Below, piece by piece: positions 5,042 through 11,349 of a stretch of DNA of 11,349 nucleotides. The notes under the pieces were generated by a model. The model was not told where the DNA came from and searched no databases. It saw nothing but the letters and a program-made list of their open reading frames with translations. Positions within the stretch are counted from its first letter, which is position 1. Every line of letters begins with the position of its first letter. The DNA comes from an uncultured Clostridia bacterium (lineage in GTDB: Bacteria > Bacillota > Clostridia > TANB77 > CAG-508): positions 1 through 11,349 of the forward strand of contig CAKPLQ010000038.1 of the NCBI GenBank assembly GCA_934167685.1, written 5' to 3'. A program made the position numbers and the translations under genes.

Positions 5042-7528
5042 TTATATTTCTAATTCATCTATTGAATTATTTCTTTTCTCTTTTTGCTGTTTTAATGTAT
5101 ATTTCATTGTCTTTATATTTCGTTTATATCTTTTTATCATTTGTTTTACTTCTTTTCTTTTTTGTTTTTGTTCTACTACTATTCTCCTTAATTCTTTTAT
5201 ATCTTGTATTATTTCTGAATTAGGTTCATCATTTTCTAAAATGGTTTTATTCAGTTTTTCTTCCATTTCTTTAATTTGATGTTTTAATGTTTTTCTTACT
5301 TCTTTTAAATTGCTTATAATTTGTTCAATATCTTCTATATTTTGTTGCTTTTCTACAATGTCATTTGTAGCTTCCTTTATTTCATCATACTCTGTATTAT
5401 CTTGTACTTCTTCTTGTTCTTCTATATTAGCTTTTTCTTCATTTTCTTGTACTTCCTTTAGTGGTTCTTTTTTAGCTAAAATTTCTATTTGTGCTGAAAC
5501 TTCTTCAACTTCTTTCGAATCTATATTTTTACCTTTAAATAATGCAAGTTTTAGAATTTCATTAATATCTTCATTTTCTAAATCTTGTATTTCTCCTTTT
5601 GCAATAATTTCGCCTATCTGTTCTTTTACTTTAATAGCACTATAAGAATAATCCCCTATTTTTATTACCATTCCATCTTCTGTTTTATTTTCATTTAATT
5701 TTCCAAAAATGCTATTTGATATTTCTTGTTGTTGATTACTTAATTTTATTTCTTTACTTTCTTCTTCAGTATAGTATTTATTATTTTTTATTAATTCTTG
5801 TCCTTTTATTTTTTCTAATTCATCTAATATTTCTTTTTTAGATATTCCATATTTTGACATTAAATTAGCTTCTGTTAAAAATAATTTGTTGTTTATTTTC
5901 CTTTTATCTTTATTTTCTACTATTAAATCTTCATTTTGTTGTTTAAAAAGATTTATTCTCATATTTAATTTTTTATTATTACTTGTAAAGAATTTATTTT
6001 CGCCTACTTTTGCTAAATCATATAAACCATTTTCTATTAGCAAATCCATATTTTTTTTGATATTTTGTGCATTTCCTTCAAATGCAACTCCAATATTATG
6101 ATATGTTAAATCTATTTTATATTCTTTTAGCACATTATATATTTCTTCCATTTTATCTGACTTGGATACTGTAAGAAAATTAGGATATTCATTAACAAGT
6201 TCTTTTACATCAATACCTAATTTGTTTATTTTATCAAACATCAACATTACATCAATAGCTTTTTCTGTATTACATCCTAATAATGTATTACATCTATAAA
6301 AAATATCCATTCCAATTCCATATTGATTTGATTTTATTGTTTCTATTATGTCTTTCATTGCTTCTGGATTTCCTTTTTTTATAATTGTATCCAATTTAAG
6401 TTTTTCCGGATTTATTCCTTCTTCTCTTAGAATATCTATCATTTCTCGTGACTTTTCTTTATCCATATTTTTTTCTATTAATTCTTCTACATTTTCACTT
6501 GTTTTATCTTTCTTTTCTTCTATATTATCTCTTTTGATTACAGAACTTACGATTTTATATCTTTGCTTATCTTCATCTGAAAGTTCATCAATATTAACAT
6601 TTTTTAACAATTCCGGATTAGCTTTGGAAAGCAAATATACATTTCCCAAAAATAAACCATCATAATCTTTTAAACCTTTAATCTCTTTTAATTCTCTAAG
6701 AATTTCTTTTCCCATATGTACACCAAATTGTCCATATCCTGGAACTTCAAATATAATACCATTATTACCTTGTATTCCATAATTATATTCTTCTTCATTG
6801 TTTTGTAATTCTGTTACAATTTGCCTAATATAATAATTTTTTTCATTAAACATCCATCTACTTGCATTAGCAGTGTAATTCAAATACTTATCTTTTTGCC
6901 ATAAAGCAACTTTTTCTTCCCCAAATTTATTAATTAAATTCTGTTTTGCATTTTCCGAAATCCTTGTTATTTTACTTGTCAACATTTCTCTTATCATTTC
7001 TATTTCACTTTCCTCAATTTTTAATTGAGGATTCTTTACGTCAATAAACATTTTAAATAATGTTTGGTATTGATGTGCCATTCTATTTAATGTCTGAAGA
7101 TTTATCATTTTTTTTACAATTAGTGGATTCTCTTCAAATCCATTAGAATATTGATTCCAATCAACAATCTCATCATGAAAAATGTCTCTATTCATATTAA
7201 CTTCATCTTTATTAAAATCTTTAGTAGCAAAAAATAAGTCTAGTAATGCTTCATGTCTTTTTTCTTCTAATTCATCCCTTGAAATTCGTGGCACAATTTC
7301 TTTGTCAGAAGTTTTAGTTCCTATATTATTTATGTCAAAGTCACTATTTTTACATTTTTCTTTATCTAAGCCATAATAACTAATTAAAAATTCTTGTTCA
7401 TCTGAAAAACCGTCTTGACCTTGATCTTGTGTTAAACCATCTATTGTGTATTCAAGCTCTTCCATTCTCTTTTTTCTTTTAATCTCTCTATCAAAATTTT
7501 CTTCAATACTATTATATGAATTTTCCAT
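5042..7528 (-). CDS. large helical-repeat and coiled-coil protein of unknown function
   Basis: 828 residues. Residues 1-130 are charged. About 130-320 form a folded domain that includes GIIFEVPGYGQFGVHMG (257-273). About 365-530 are repeated helix pairs of 30-36 residues, for example KAIDVMLMFDKINKLGIDVKEL followed by YPNFLTVSKSDKMEEIYNVL and the segment around ENGLYDLAKVG. The pattern resembles mTERF-like or similar alpha-helical nucleic-acid or protein binding repeats. About 545-590 could be a winged-helix-like segment (LMSKYGISKKEILDELEKI). From about 685 the tail is Glu-rich and then strongly basic coiled coil to the end. It has no membrane segment or signal. The ATG at 7528 follows AAAGGAA. 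It is the first gene of the operon that continues with the helicase fragment, sigma factor and small repeat protein. I do not recognise the family, so a function is not assigned. Confidence 0.9.
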   Translation of the reverse strand: MENSYNSIEENFDREIKRKKRMEELEYTIDGLTQDQGQDGFSDEQEFLISYYGLDKEKCKNSDFDINNIGTKTSDKEIVPRISRDELEEKRHEALLDLFFATKDFNKDEVNMNRDIFHDEIVDWNQYSNGFEENPLIVKKMINLQTLNRMAHQYQTLFKMFIDVKNPQLKIEESEIEMIREMLTSKITRISENAKQNLINKFGEEKVALWQKDKYLNYTANASRWMFNEKNYYIRQIVTELQNNEEEYNYGIQGNNGIIFEVPGYGQFGVHMGKEILRELKEIKGLKDYDGLFLGNVYLLSKANPELLKNVNIDELSDEDKQRYKIVSSVIKRDNIEEKKDKTSENVEELIEKNMDKEKSREMIDILREEGINPEKLKLDTIIKKGNPEAMKDIIETIKSNQYGIGMDIFYRCNTLLGCNTEKAIDVMLMFDKINKLGIDVKELVNEYPNFLTVSKSDKMEEIYNVLKEYKIDLTYHNIGVAFEGNAQNIKKNMDLLIENGLYDLAKVGENKFFTSNNKKLNMRINLFKQQNEDLIVENKDKRKINNKLFLTEANLMSKYGISKKEILDELEKIKGQELIKNNKYYTEEESKEIKLSNQQQEISNSIFGKLNENKTEDGMVIKIGDYSYSAIKVKEQIGEIIAKGEIQDLENEDINEILKLALFKGKNIDSKEVEEVSAQIEILAKKEPLKEVQENEEKANIEEQEEVQDNTEYDEIKEATNDIVEKQQNIEDIEQIISNLKEVRKTLKHQIKEMEEKLNKTILENDEPNSEIIQDIKELRRIVVEQKQKRKEVKQMIKRYKRNIKTMKYTLKQQKEKRNNSIDELEI

Positions 7529-7552
7529 TTTTTCATTTTTCCTTTCATACTT

Positions 7553-7581
7553 TATATATAAAGCTAACTTATTATGTACAA
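7553..7581 (-). promoter_or_regulatory. possible promoter of the 828-residue protein/sigma operon
   Basis: On the minus strand TTGTAC (7576-7581) and TATATA (7553-7558) are spaced by 17 bp, between the upstream terminator and the ATG at 7528. The -35 has four of six consensus bases. An alternative TATAAA lies two bases further down. The strong terminator just upstream implies that a promoter is needed here. The match is moderate. Confidence 0.4.
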
Positions 7582-7618
7582 AAAAGTAGAATAATGTTTT
7601 TTCATTACTCTACTTTTT
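7581..7618 (-). terminator. strong rho-independent terminator after the 79-codon gene
   Basis: A 16-bp stem (7581-7596 with 7603-7618, one G-U pair) closes a 6-nt loop. On the minus strand the descending arm ends in a run of six T. It starts eight bases after the stop at 7627 and separates this gene from the downstream operon. The A/T runs on both flanks mean it could also work on the plus strand. Confidence 0.85.
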
Positions 7619-7626
7619 CAAATTGA

Positions 7627-7866
7627 CTATCTTTTTCCTAAAGCTCGCATCTCATTTTCTATTATATCGAGCTTTTCTATCAAATATTCATCTGATAGTT
7701 CATTGTTGAGCTGATAATCCAGCTCTTCTAGAAGTACTTGAACCCTTTCGTTAATTTCTAACTTTTTTTCAAGTTCAAAAGTGTCTTTTGCTCTTTTGTT
7801 AGAAATCTTTCTTGCTCTTTCTTTTATCGTCTTTACTCTTTCTTCAATTGTTCTAGGGTTATTCAT
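7627..7866 (-). CDS. small charged helical protein of unknown function
   Basis: 79 residues from the ATG at 7866. It is almost entirely charged and helical: a basic first half (RTIEERVKTIKERARKISNKR) is followed by an acidic amphipathic second half (about 38-75), likely a helical hairpin or coiled coil. It has no Cys, no signal and no membrane segment. A longer frame begins at 7896 but its codons there are the Shine-Dalgarno site AAGGAGGATTC of the ATG at 7866, so the shorter start is right. The gene has its own promoter (7910-7938) and a strong terminator, so it is a single-gene unit between the por operon and the sigma operon. I do not recognise it. Confidence 0.85.
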   Translation of the reverse strand: MNNPRTIEERVKTIKERARKISNKRAKDTFELEKKLEINERVQVLLEELDYQLNNELSDEYLIEKLDIIENEMRALGKR

Positions 7867-7909
7867 TTGAATCCTCCTTATAAAAAGACCAGCCATTGGT
7901 TACATAATT

Positions 7910-7938
7910 ATTATATCACATTTTTCTTGTAAAAGCAA
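7910..7938 (-). promoter_or_regulatory. extended -10 promoter of the 79-codon gene
   Basis: On the minus strand an exact TATAAT (7910-7915) with TGA just before it (extended -10) lies 17 bp from TTGCTT (7933-7938). The predicted start is about 37 bases before the ATG at 7866. A second TGATATAAT copy about 50 bases upstream (TATAAT at 7960-7965) has only a weak -35 (TATACT) and could be a secondary promoter. Confidence 0.65.
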
Positions 7939-8064
7939 AGTATTTATCTATTTTTTTCAATTATATCAAACAAAATTCTTTTAGTATATGCCTTTTCACA
8001 TTTGTAATATAAACTTAATATTTTTGTAATATAACTGAAACAAAATACTTCGACCGTTTTGCAA
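7939..8064. other. AT-rich intergenic region with a 12-bp direct repeat
   Basis: Between the stop of porB and the promoter of the small gene. TTTGTAATATAA occurs at 8001-8012 and again at 8023-8034, a 22-bp period, or about two helical turns. No strong terminator follows porB: only the weak pair CAAAA/TTTTG (8041-8061) around an unpaired centre. Confidence 0.4.
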
Positions 8065-9018
8065 TTATTCTCTATTAGTAATCTCTTCCAAATCAAGAAG
8101 TTCTTGCCATCTCTCATCAACAACTCTTTGGAATTCTTGAATCATCCATTCATTACCAGGTTTAAACATGTGTTTAAAACGTTTTTGTGGACGTAAGAAT
8201 TCTTCTATTGGAAGTTTCTTAGCTGGTTTATATGTTATTTTATATTTTCCATTAACTACTTCATATAATGGCCAATAACATGTATCAGCTGCTAATTTGT
8301 TAATTTTCATTAAATCTTCTGTTGGATACCCCCAACCTCTTGGGCATGGTGCCATAACATTTAAAAATGCTGGTCCTTCTGTATACAATGCTTTTTCAGA
8401 TTTTTCATATAAATCTTTAAAGTTTGTCATTGCAAGAGTTTGTGCAACATATGGTATATGATGTCCTACCATAATTTTTGCCAAGTCTTTTCTTTCTTGC
8501 ATTTTTCCTGGAATAACTTTTCCTGCTGGTGATGTTGTTGTATCTGCAAATTTTGGTGTTGCTGATGAACGTTGGATTCCTGTGTTCATATATGCACCAT
8601 TGTCATAACATACATATACCATGTCATGACCTCTTTCCATTGCTCCAGATAGACTTTGTAAACCTATGTCATAAGTTCCTCCATCTCCACCAAAAGCAAT
8701 GAATTTTGTATCTTTATCTTGTGGTAATTTTCCTTGTTTTTTCATTGATTTATATGCTGCTTCTGCCCCAGCACATGTTGCGCCTGCACATTCAAATGCT
8801 GTATGTATAAATGAATCTGTCCAAGCTGTATATGGATAAATAAATGTAGATACTTCCATACATCCTGTTGCATTTGCTACTACTGCATGGTCTTCTGGTT
8901 TTAATGCTCTCATTATCATTCTTGATACAACTGGAGCACCACATCCAGCACACATCCTGTGTCCTTCTGTAAATCTTGAAGGTTTATTTGCCATTACTTC
9001 TTTTAAATTATATGCCAT
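8065..9018 (-). CDS. porB: pyruvate:ferredoxin oxidoreductase, beta subunit
   Basis: 317 residues, the usual length for the separate beta subunit. The beta subunit binds thiamine diphosphate and one [4Fe-4S] cluster. It catalyses, with the alpha subunit, the oxidative decarboxylation of pyruvate with CoA to acetyl-CoA, CO2 and reduced ferredoxin. Visible evidence: cluster cysteines in CAGCG (C23, C26), ATGC (C53) and APCPRGW (C225). The diphosphate/Mg motif runs from GGDGGTYDIG (110-119) to YDNGAYMNTG (138-147). The ATG at 9018 lies two bases from the porA stop, and its ribosome binding site GGGAGG is formed by the last porA codons, so translation is coupled. It is cytoplasmic. A related 2-oxoacid specificity (for example 2-oxoisovalerate) cannot be fully excluded, but the sequence pattern favours pyruvate. 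Confidence 0.96.
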   Translation of the reverse strand: MAYNLKEVMANKPSRFTEGHRMCAGCGAPVVSRMIMRALKPEDHAVVANATGCMEVSTFIYPYTAWTDSFIHTAFECAGATCAGAEAAYKSMKKQGKLPQDKDTKFIAFGGDGGTYDIGLQSLSGAMERGHDMVYVCYDNGAYMNTGIQRSSATPKFADTTTSPAGKVIPGKMQERKDLAKIMVGHHIPYVAQTLAMTNFKDLYEKSEKALYTEGPAFLNVMAPCPRGWGYPTEDLMKINKLAADTCYWPLYEVVNGKYKITYKPAKKLPIEEFLRPQKRFKHMFKPGNEWMIQEFQRVVDERWQELLDLEEITNRE

Positions 9019-9019
9019 C

Positions 9020-10210
9020 TTACTTTTCCTCCCTTCTTAATCCTAAATATCTATATGGATCTCCAATTTCTCCAGTTTTTACTATTTCTGCTAAGTCTGT
9101 ATATACTGATTCTAATTGTTTTTCTGTTGTATCTCTTCCACCAATTCCATATACGTAATTTACCATTGGAACTTGTTTTTTATTTACATACATTGCTGAT
9201 GTTACATCTTCAAATAATGCTCCACCTGCTCCATTTAAAGAATCTGCTTTATCTAATATCGCTACTGCTTTTAAATGTGATAGTGCTTCTGCAACTTCTT
9301 CTACTGGGAATGGTCTATACATTCTTATTTTTAATAATCCTGCTTTTACACCTTGTGTTCTTAACTTATCTACAACAGCTTTTGTTGTTCCTGCAGTTGA
9401 ATTCATACATACTATTGCAATTTCAGCATCTTCTAGTTTATATTCTTCAAAAAAGTCATAATGTCTTCCTGTCCAATGCTCAAAATCTATTGCAACTTCT
9501 TTTATTATTTCTTTTGCTTTTTTCATTGCTTCTGCCTGTTGCGCTTTATGTTCAAATAAATATGCTTGTAAGTCTAATGGACCAACAGCAATTGGTTCAT
9601 CTCTATTTAATAAATAATGTTCTGGTTTATATTGTCCAACAAATTTCTTAACATCTTCATCATTTTCTAATTGAATATTTTCAATTGAGTGTGATGTTAT
9701 AAATCCATCTTGACATACCATTAATGGTAATAATACATCTTTATGTTCTGCTATTCTATGTGCCATTAACATATTGTCATATGCTTCTTGGTTATTTTCT
9801 GAAAATAACATTATCCATCCTGCATCTCTTACTCCCATTGCATCTGAATGATCATTATGTATATTTAATGGTCCTGAAACTGCTCTATTTACTAATGCCA
9901 TTACTATTGGCAATCTTAAACTTGATGCTATATATATCATTTCCCACATTAATGATAATCCATTTGCTGATGTTGCTGTCATAGCTCTTGCTCCAGCTGC
10001 TGATGCTCCTATTGTTGCAGACATCGCACTATGTTCACTTTCTACTGCAACAAATTCTGTATCTACATCTCCATTTGCAACAAATGTAGAAAAATATTGT
10101 GGTATTTCTGTTGATGGTGTTATTGGAAATGCTGCAACTACGTCTGGATTGATTTGCTTCATTGCGATTGCTGTTGCTTCGTTTCCACTTAATCTTTCTC
10201 TTATACTCAT
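9020..10210 (-). CDS. porA: pyruvate:ferredoxin oxidoreductase, alpha subunit
   Basis: 396 residues, as expected for PorA. It forms the core heterodimer with PorB and contributes to the active site and the CoA-binding transketolase-like domains. Diagnostic segments are FPITPSTEIPQ (28-38), VESEHSAMSATIGASAAGAR (56-75), the TSANGLSLMWEM stretch (80-91) and NIHNDHSDAMGVRDAGW (117-132). Next comes the GFITSHS segment (169-175), then a C-terminal half of the transketolase C-domain type. The start at 10210 has AAGGAG upstream. It lies 54 bases downstream of porD with an inverted repeat in the gap, and its stop is two bases from the porB start. It is cytoplasmic. Confidence 0.96.
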   Translation of the reverse strand: MSIRERLSGNEATAIAMKQINPDVVAAFPITPSTEIPQYFSTFVANGDVDTEFVAVESEHSAMSATIGASAAGARAMTATSANGLSLMWEMIYIASSLRLPIVMALVNRAVSGPLNIHNDHSDAMGVRDAGWIMLFSENNQEAYDNMLMAHRIAEHKDVLLPLMVCQDGFITSHSIENIQLENDEDVKKFVGQYKPEHYLLNRDEPIAVGPLDLQAYLFEHKAQQAEAMKKAKEIIKEVAIDFEHWTGRHYDFFEEYKLEDAEIAIVCMNSTAGTTKAVVDKLRTQGVKAGLLKIRMYRPFPVEEVAEALSHLKAVAILDKADSLNGAGGALFEDVTSAMYVNKKQVPMVNYVYGIGGRDTTEKQLESVYTDLAEIVKTGEIGDPYRYLGLRREEK

Positions 10211-10233
10211 TTCTTTATCTCCTTCCTATTTAC

Positions 10234-10266
10234 AATTTGAACAAGAATAGTTATATTGTTCAAATT
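10234..10266. repeat. 11-bp inverted repeat between porD and porA
   Basis: AATTTGAACAA (10234-10244) and TTGTTCAAATT (10256-10266) are exact reverse complements around an 11-nt loop. The repeat overlaps the porD stop codon. No T run follows, so it is not a normal terminator. An intercistronic hairpin here could set the ratio of delta to alpha/beta message by processing or protection, or the palindrome could be a protein site. Confidence 0.6.
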
Positions 10267-10561
10267 AAACTCCTTCCTCTTTCATTTCTATAGCAGCAAA
10301 AGGACACGCTTTAGCACAAACTCCACATCCTTTGCAATAATCATAATTAAATTCTCCTCTGTTTAAATCTTTTCCTACAGGAATTGAATTGTCTGGACAT
10401 ACAGGGAAGCATAATCCACATTGTTTACACTTCTCTTCTATCCAAATTGGTTTCATACTTCTCCAATCTCCAGTTTTAAATTCTTTTGCATTTCCTGCAC
10501 AATATATATTTCCACCTATTGTTAATTCTTCCATAGGTGTCTTTGGATTTATTTCTGTCAT
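10265..10561 (-). CDS. porD: pyruvate:ferredoxin oxidoreductase, delta subunit (2x[4Fe-4S] ferredoxin-like)
   Basis: 98 residues, the normal size for PorD. Two classic cluster motifs are seen: C45-x2-C48-x2-C51-x3-C55 followed by P, and C76-x2-C79-x2-C82-x3-C86 followed by P. They carry two [4Fe-4S] clusters that pass electrons from the PorA/PorB core to external ferredoxin. The N-terminal segment with GGNIYCAGNAKEFKTGDWR (16-34) is typical of delta subunits rather than of free ferredoxins. The ATG at 10561 follows AAAAAGGAGG. The upstream gene is the repeat protein, 19 bases away, and not porC, which usually precedes porD in the four-subunit enzyme. Confidence 0.94.
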   Translation of the reverse strand: MTEINPKTPMEELTIGGNIYCAGNAKEFKTGDWRSMKPIWIEEKCKQCGLCFPVCPDNSIPVGKDLNRGEFNYDYCKGCGVCAKACPFAAIEMKEEGV

Positions 10562-10580
10562 TTTGATTTCCTCCTTTTTA

Positions 10581-11349
10581 TCATAATTCTACTTCTTTAT
10601 TTTTTTCTTTTTCAACTCTTTGAGCATATTTTCTTCTTGATAATCCAAATATTGAATTGAATTTAGTTCCATTTTTGTTGGAAATGTTTTCGCCTATACC
10701 TTCTATAAATTTTTCTCTTTCTTTTATTTCGTCTATTGTAAGTGATAGTATTGATGCACTTTTGGGAAGTATATCTAATACTCCTTTTTCTTCTAAATAT
10801 GGAAGTACTGTTTGTAATGTTTTTATGTTTTTTGTGATTATTAGTGGCTTTAAATATCCCTCTCCATAATTTTCACTTATATAATTTATATTTTCTTGTA
10901 ATTGTTTTGCAGATTTTAGAAATATACTCCCAGTTGGCTCTATTCCATTTTCTTTACATGCTTTTACTATTTTCTCGATTTCTTCTGCTGTCTTTTGAAA
11001 TACATTTCCGGTTGGCTCTATTCCATTTTCTTTACATACTTTTACTATTTTCTCGATTTCTTCTGCTGGTTTTAGAAATACATTTCCGGTTGGCTCTATT
11101 CCATTTTCTTTACATACTTTTACTATTTTCTCGATTTCTTCTGATGTCTTTTGAAATACATTTCCGGTTGGCTCTATTCCATTTTCTTTACATACTCTTA
11201 CTATTTTCGCTATTTCTTCTGCTGGTTTTAGAAATACACTTCCGGTTGGCTCTATTCCATTTTCTTTACATGCTTTTACTATTTTCTCGATTTCTTCTGC
11301 TGGTTTTAGAAATACATTTCCGGTTGGCTCTATTCCATTTTCTTTACAT
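10581..11349 (-). CDS. tandem-repeat helical protein, 3' end only (start beyond right edge)
   Basis: An open minus-strand frame runs from the right edge to a TGA at 10581-10583; at least 255 residues are visible and the start is missing. The upstream part is five full and one partial copy of a 26-residue unit of the form EEIEKIVKACKENGIEPTG-NVFLKPA. Copies differ mainly at GN/GS and LKPA/QKTS. A diverged unit (KQLQENINYISENYG) and about 85 further residues follow, including YLEEKGVLDILPKSASILSL, which looks like more degenerate copies of the same helix pair, and SIFGLSRRKY near the C-terminus. The helix-loop-helix periodicity resembles mTERF-like and similar alpha-solenoid repeats; function is unknown. 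No signal or membrane segment is seen in this part. It ends 19 bases before porD and probably shares its transcript, since no promoter fits in the gap. A promoter inside the gene is possible. Confidence 0.88.
   Translation of the reverse strand, partial: CKENGIEPTGNVFLKPAEEIEKIVKACKENGIEPTGSVFLKPAEEIAKIVRVCKENGIEPTGNVFQKTSEEIEKIVKVCKENGIEPTGNVFLKPAEEIEKIVKVCKENGIEPTGNVFQKTAEEIEKIVKACKENGIEPTGSIFLKSAKQLQENINYISENYGEGYLKPLIITKNIKTLQTVLPYLEEKGVLDILPKSASILSLTIDEIKEREKFIEGIGENISNKNGTKFNSIFGLSRRKYAQRVEKEKNKEVEL
10908..11349 (-). repeat. 78-bp tandem coding repeats (five full, one partial)
   Basis: Units lie at 10908-10985, 10986-11063, 11064-11141, 11142-11219, 11220-11297 and 11298-11349 (cut by the edge). 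They are nearly identical at DNA level, with a few substitutions per unit. The most leftward unit is the most diverged. Units alternate between an LK and a QK variant at one end, which hints at two-unit (156-bp) duplications. The period is a multiple of three, so copy changes keep the frame. Confidence 0.93.

Noticed and set aside
5310..7376. Several plus-strand frames inside the 828-residue gene
   Set aside because: Low-complexity Ser/Phe/Ile shadows of the coiled-coil coding strand.
8041..8061. Terminator for the por operon
   Set aside because: Only CAAAA and TTTTG pair, with an unpaired centre and no proper U run; too weak to call.
9055..9984. Plus-strand open frames rich in Leu opposite porA
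   Set aside because: They are antisense to a clearly recognised porA and have no start signals of their own.
10908..11349. CRISPR-like array
   Set aside because: The 78-bp units adjoin directly without spacers, keep an open reading frame and differ by substitutions, so they are coding repeats.

Overview
This window looks like the chromosome of a low-GC, strictly anaerobic Bacillota, most likely a gut-type member of Clostridia. The reasons are the very AT-rich composition, strong AAGGAGG-type ribosome binding sites, a multisubunit ferredoxin-dependent pyruvate oxidoreductase, and families of Lys/Glu-rich helical proteins. Every gene I can support is on the minus strand. The window therefore reads from right (upstream) to left (downstream). 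No tRNA, rRNA, integrase, transposase or CRISPR array is visible.

Right part (about 8065-11349): a metabolic operon. The 3' end of a large repeat protein (26-residue repeats encoded by 78-bp near-identical tandem DNA repeats) enters from beyond the right edge. It is followed 19 bp later by porD (2x[4Fe-4S] delta subunit), porA (alpha) and porB (beta, thiamine diphosphate and [4Fe-4S]). The gamma subunit gene, porC, is absent from the window. An 11-bp inverted repeat sits between porD and porA.

Middle part (about 2711-7866): after an AT-rich intergenic stretch comes a 79-codon helical protein gene with its own promoter and a strong terminator. Next is an apparent operon of four genes: an 828-residue acidic/basic helical protein with a coiled-coil tail, a helicase fragment that keeps only the N-terminal Walker A segment, an unusual sigma-70 family factor with a long N-terminal part and a 148-residue coiled-coil tail, and a small protein made of two related ~55-residue repeats. 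Sharing a transcript with coiled-coil partners makes this block the best candidate for an undescribed, transcription-related system. Its function cannot be read from the sequence.

Left part (about 190-2610): a segment with visibly higher GC and different codon use, suggesting different ancestry. A promoter with consensus -35 and -10 hexamers and an overlapping palindrome drives a leader with stacked Shine-Dalgarno sites. It is followed by a PGDYG-like repeat protein gene with three in-frame starts, a small lipoprotein gene with two in-frame starts and a terminator, then an HExxH metalloprotein gene that ends at a second strong terminator. A further hairpin lies at the left edge.
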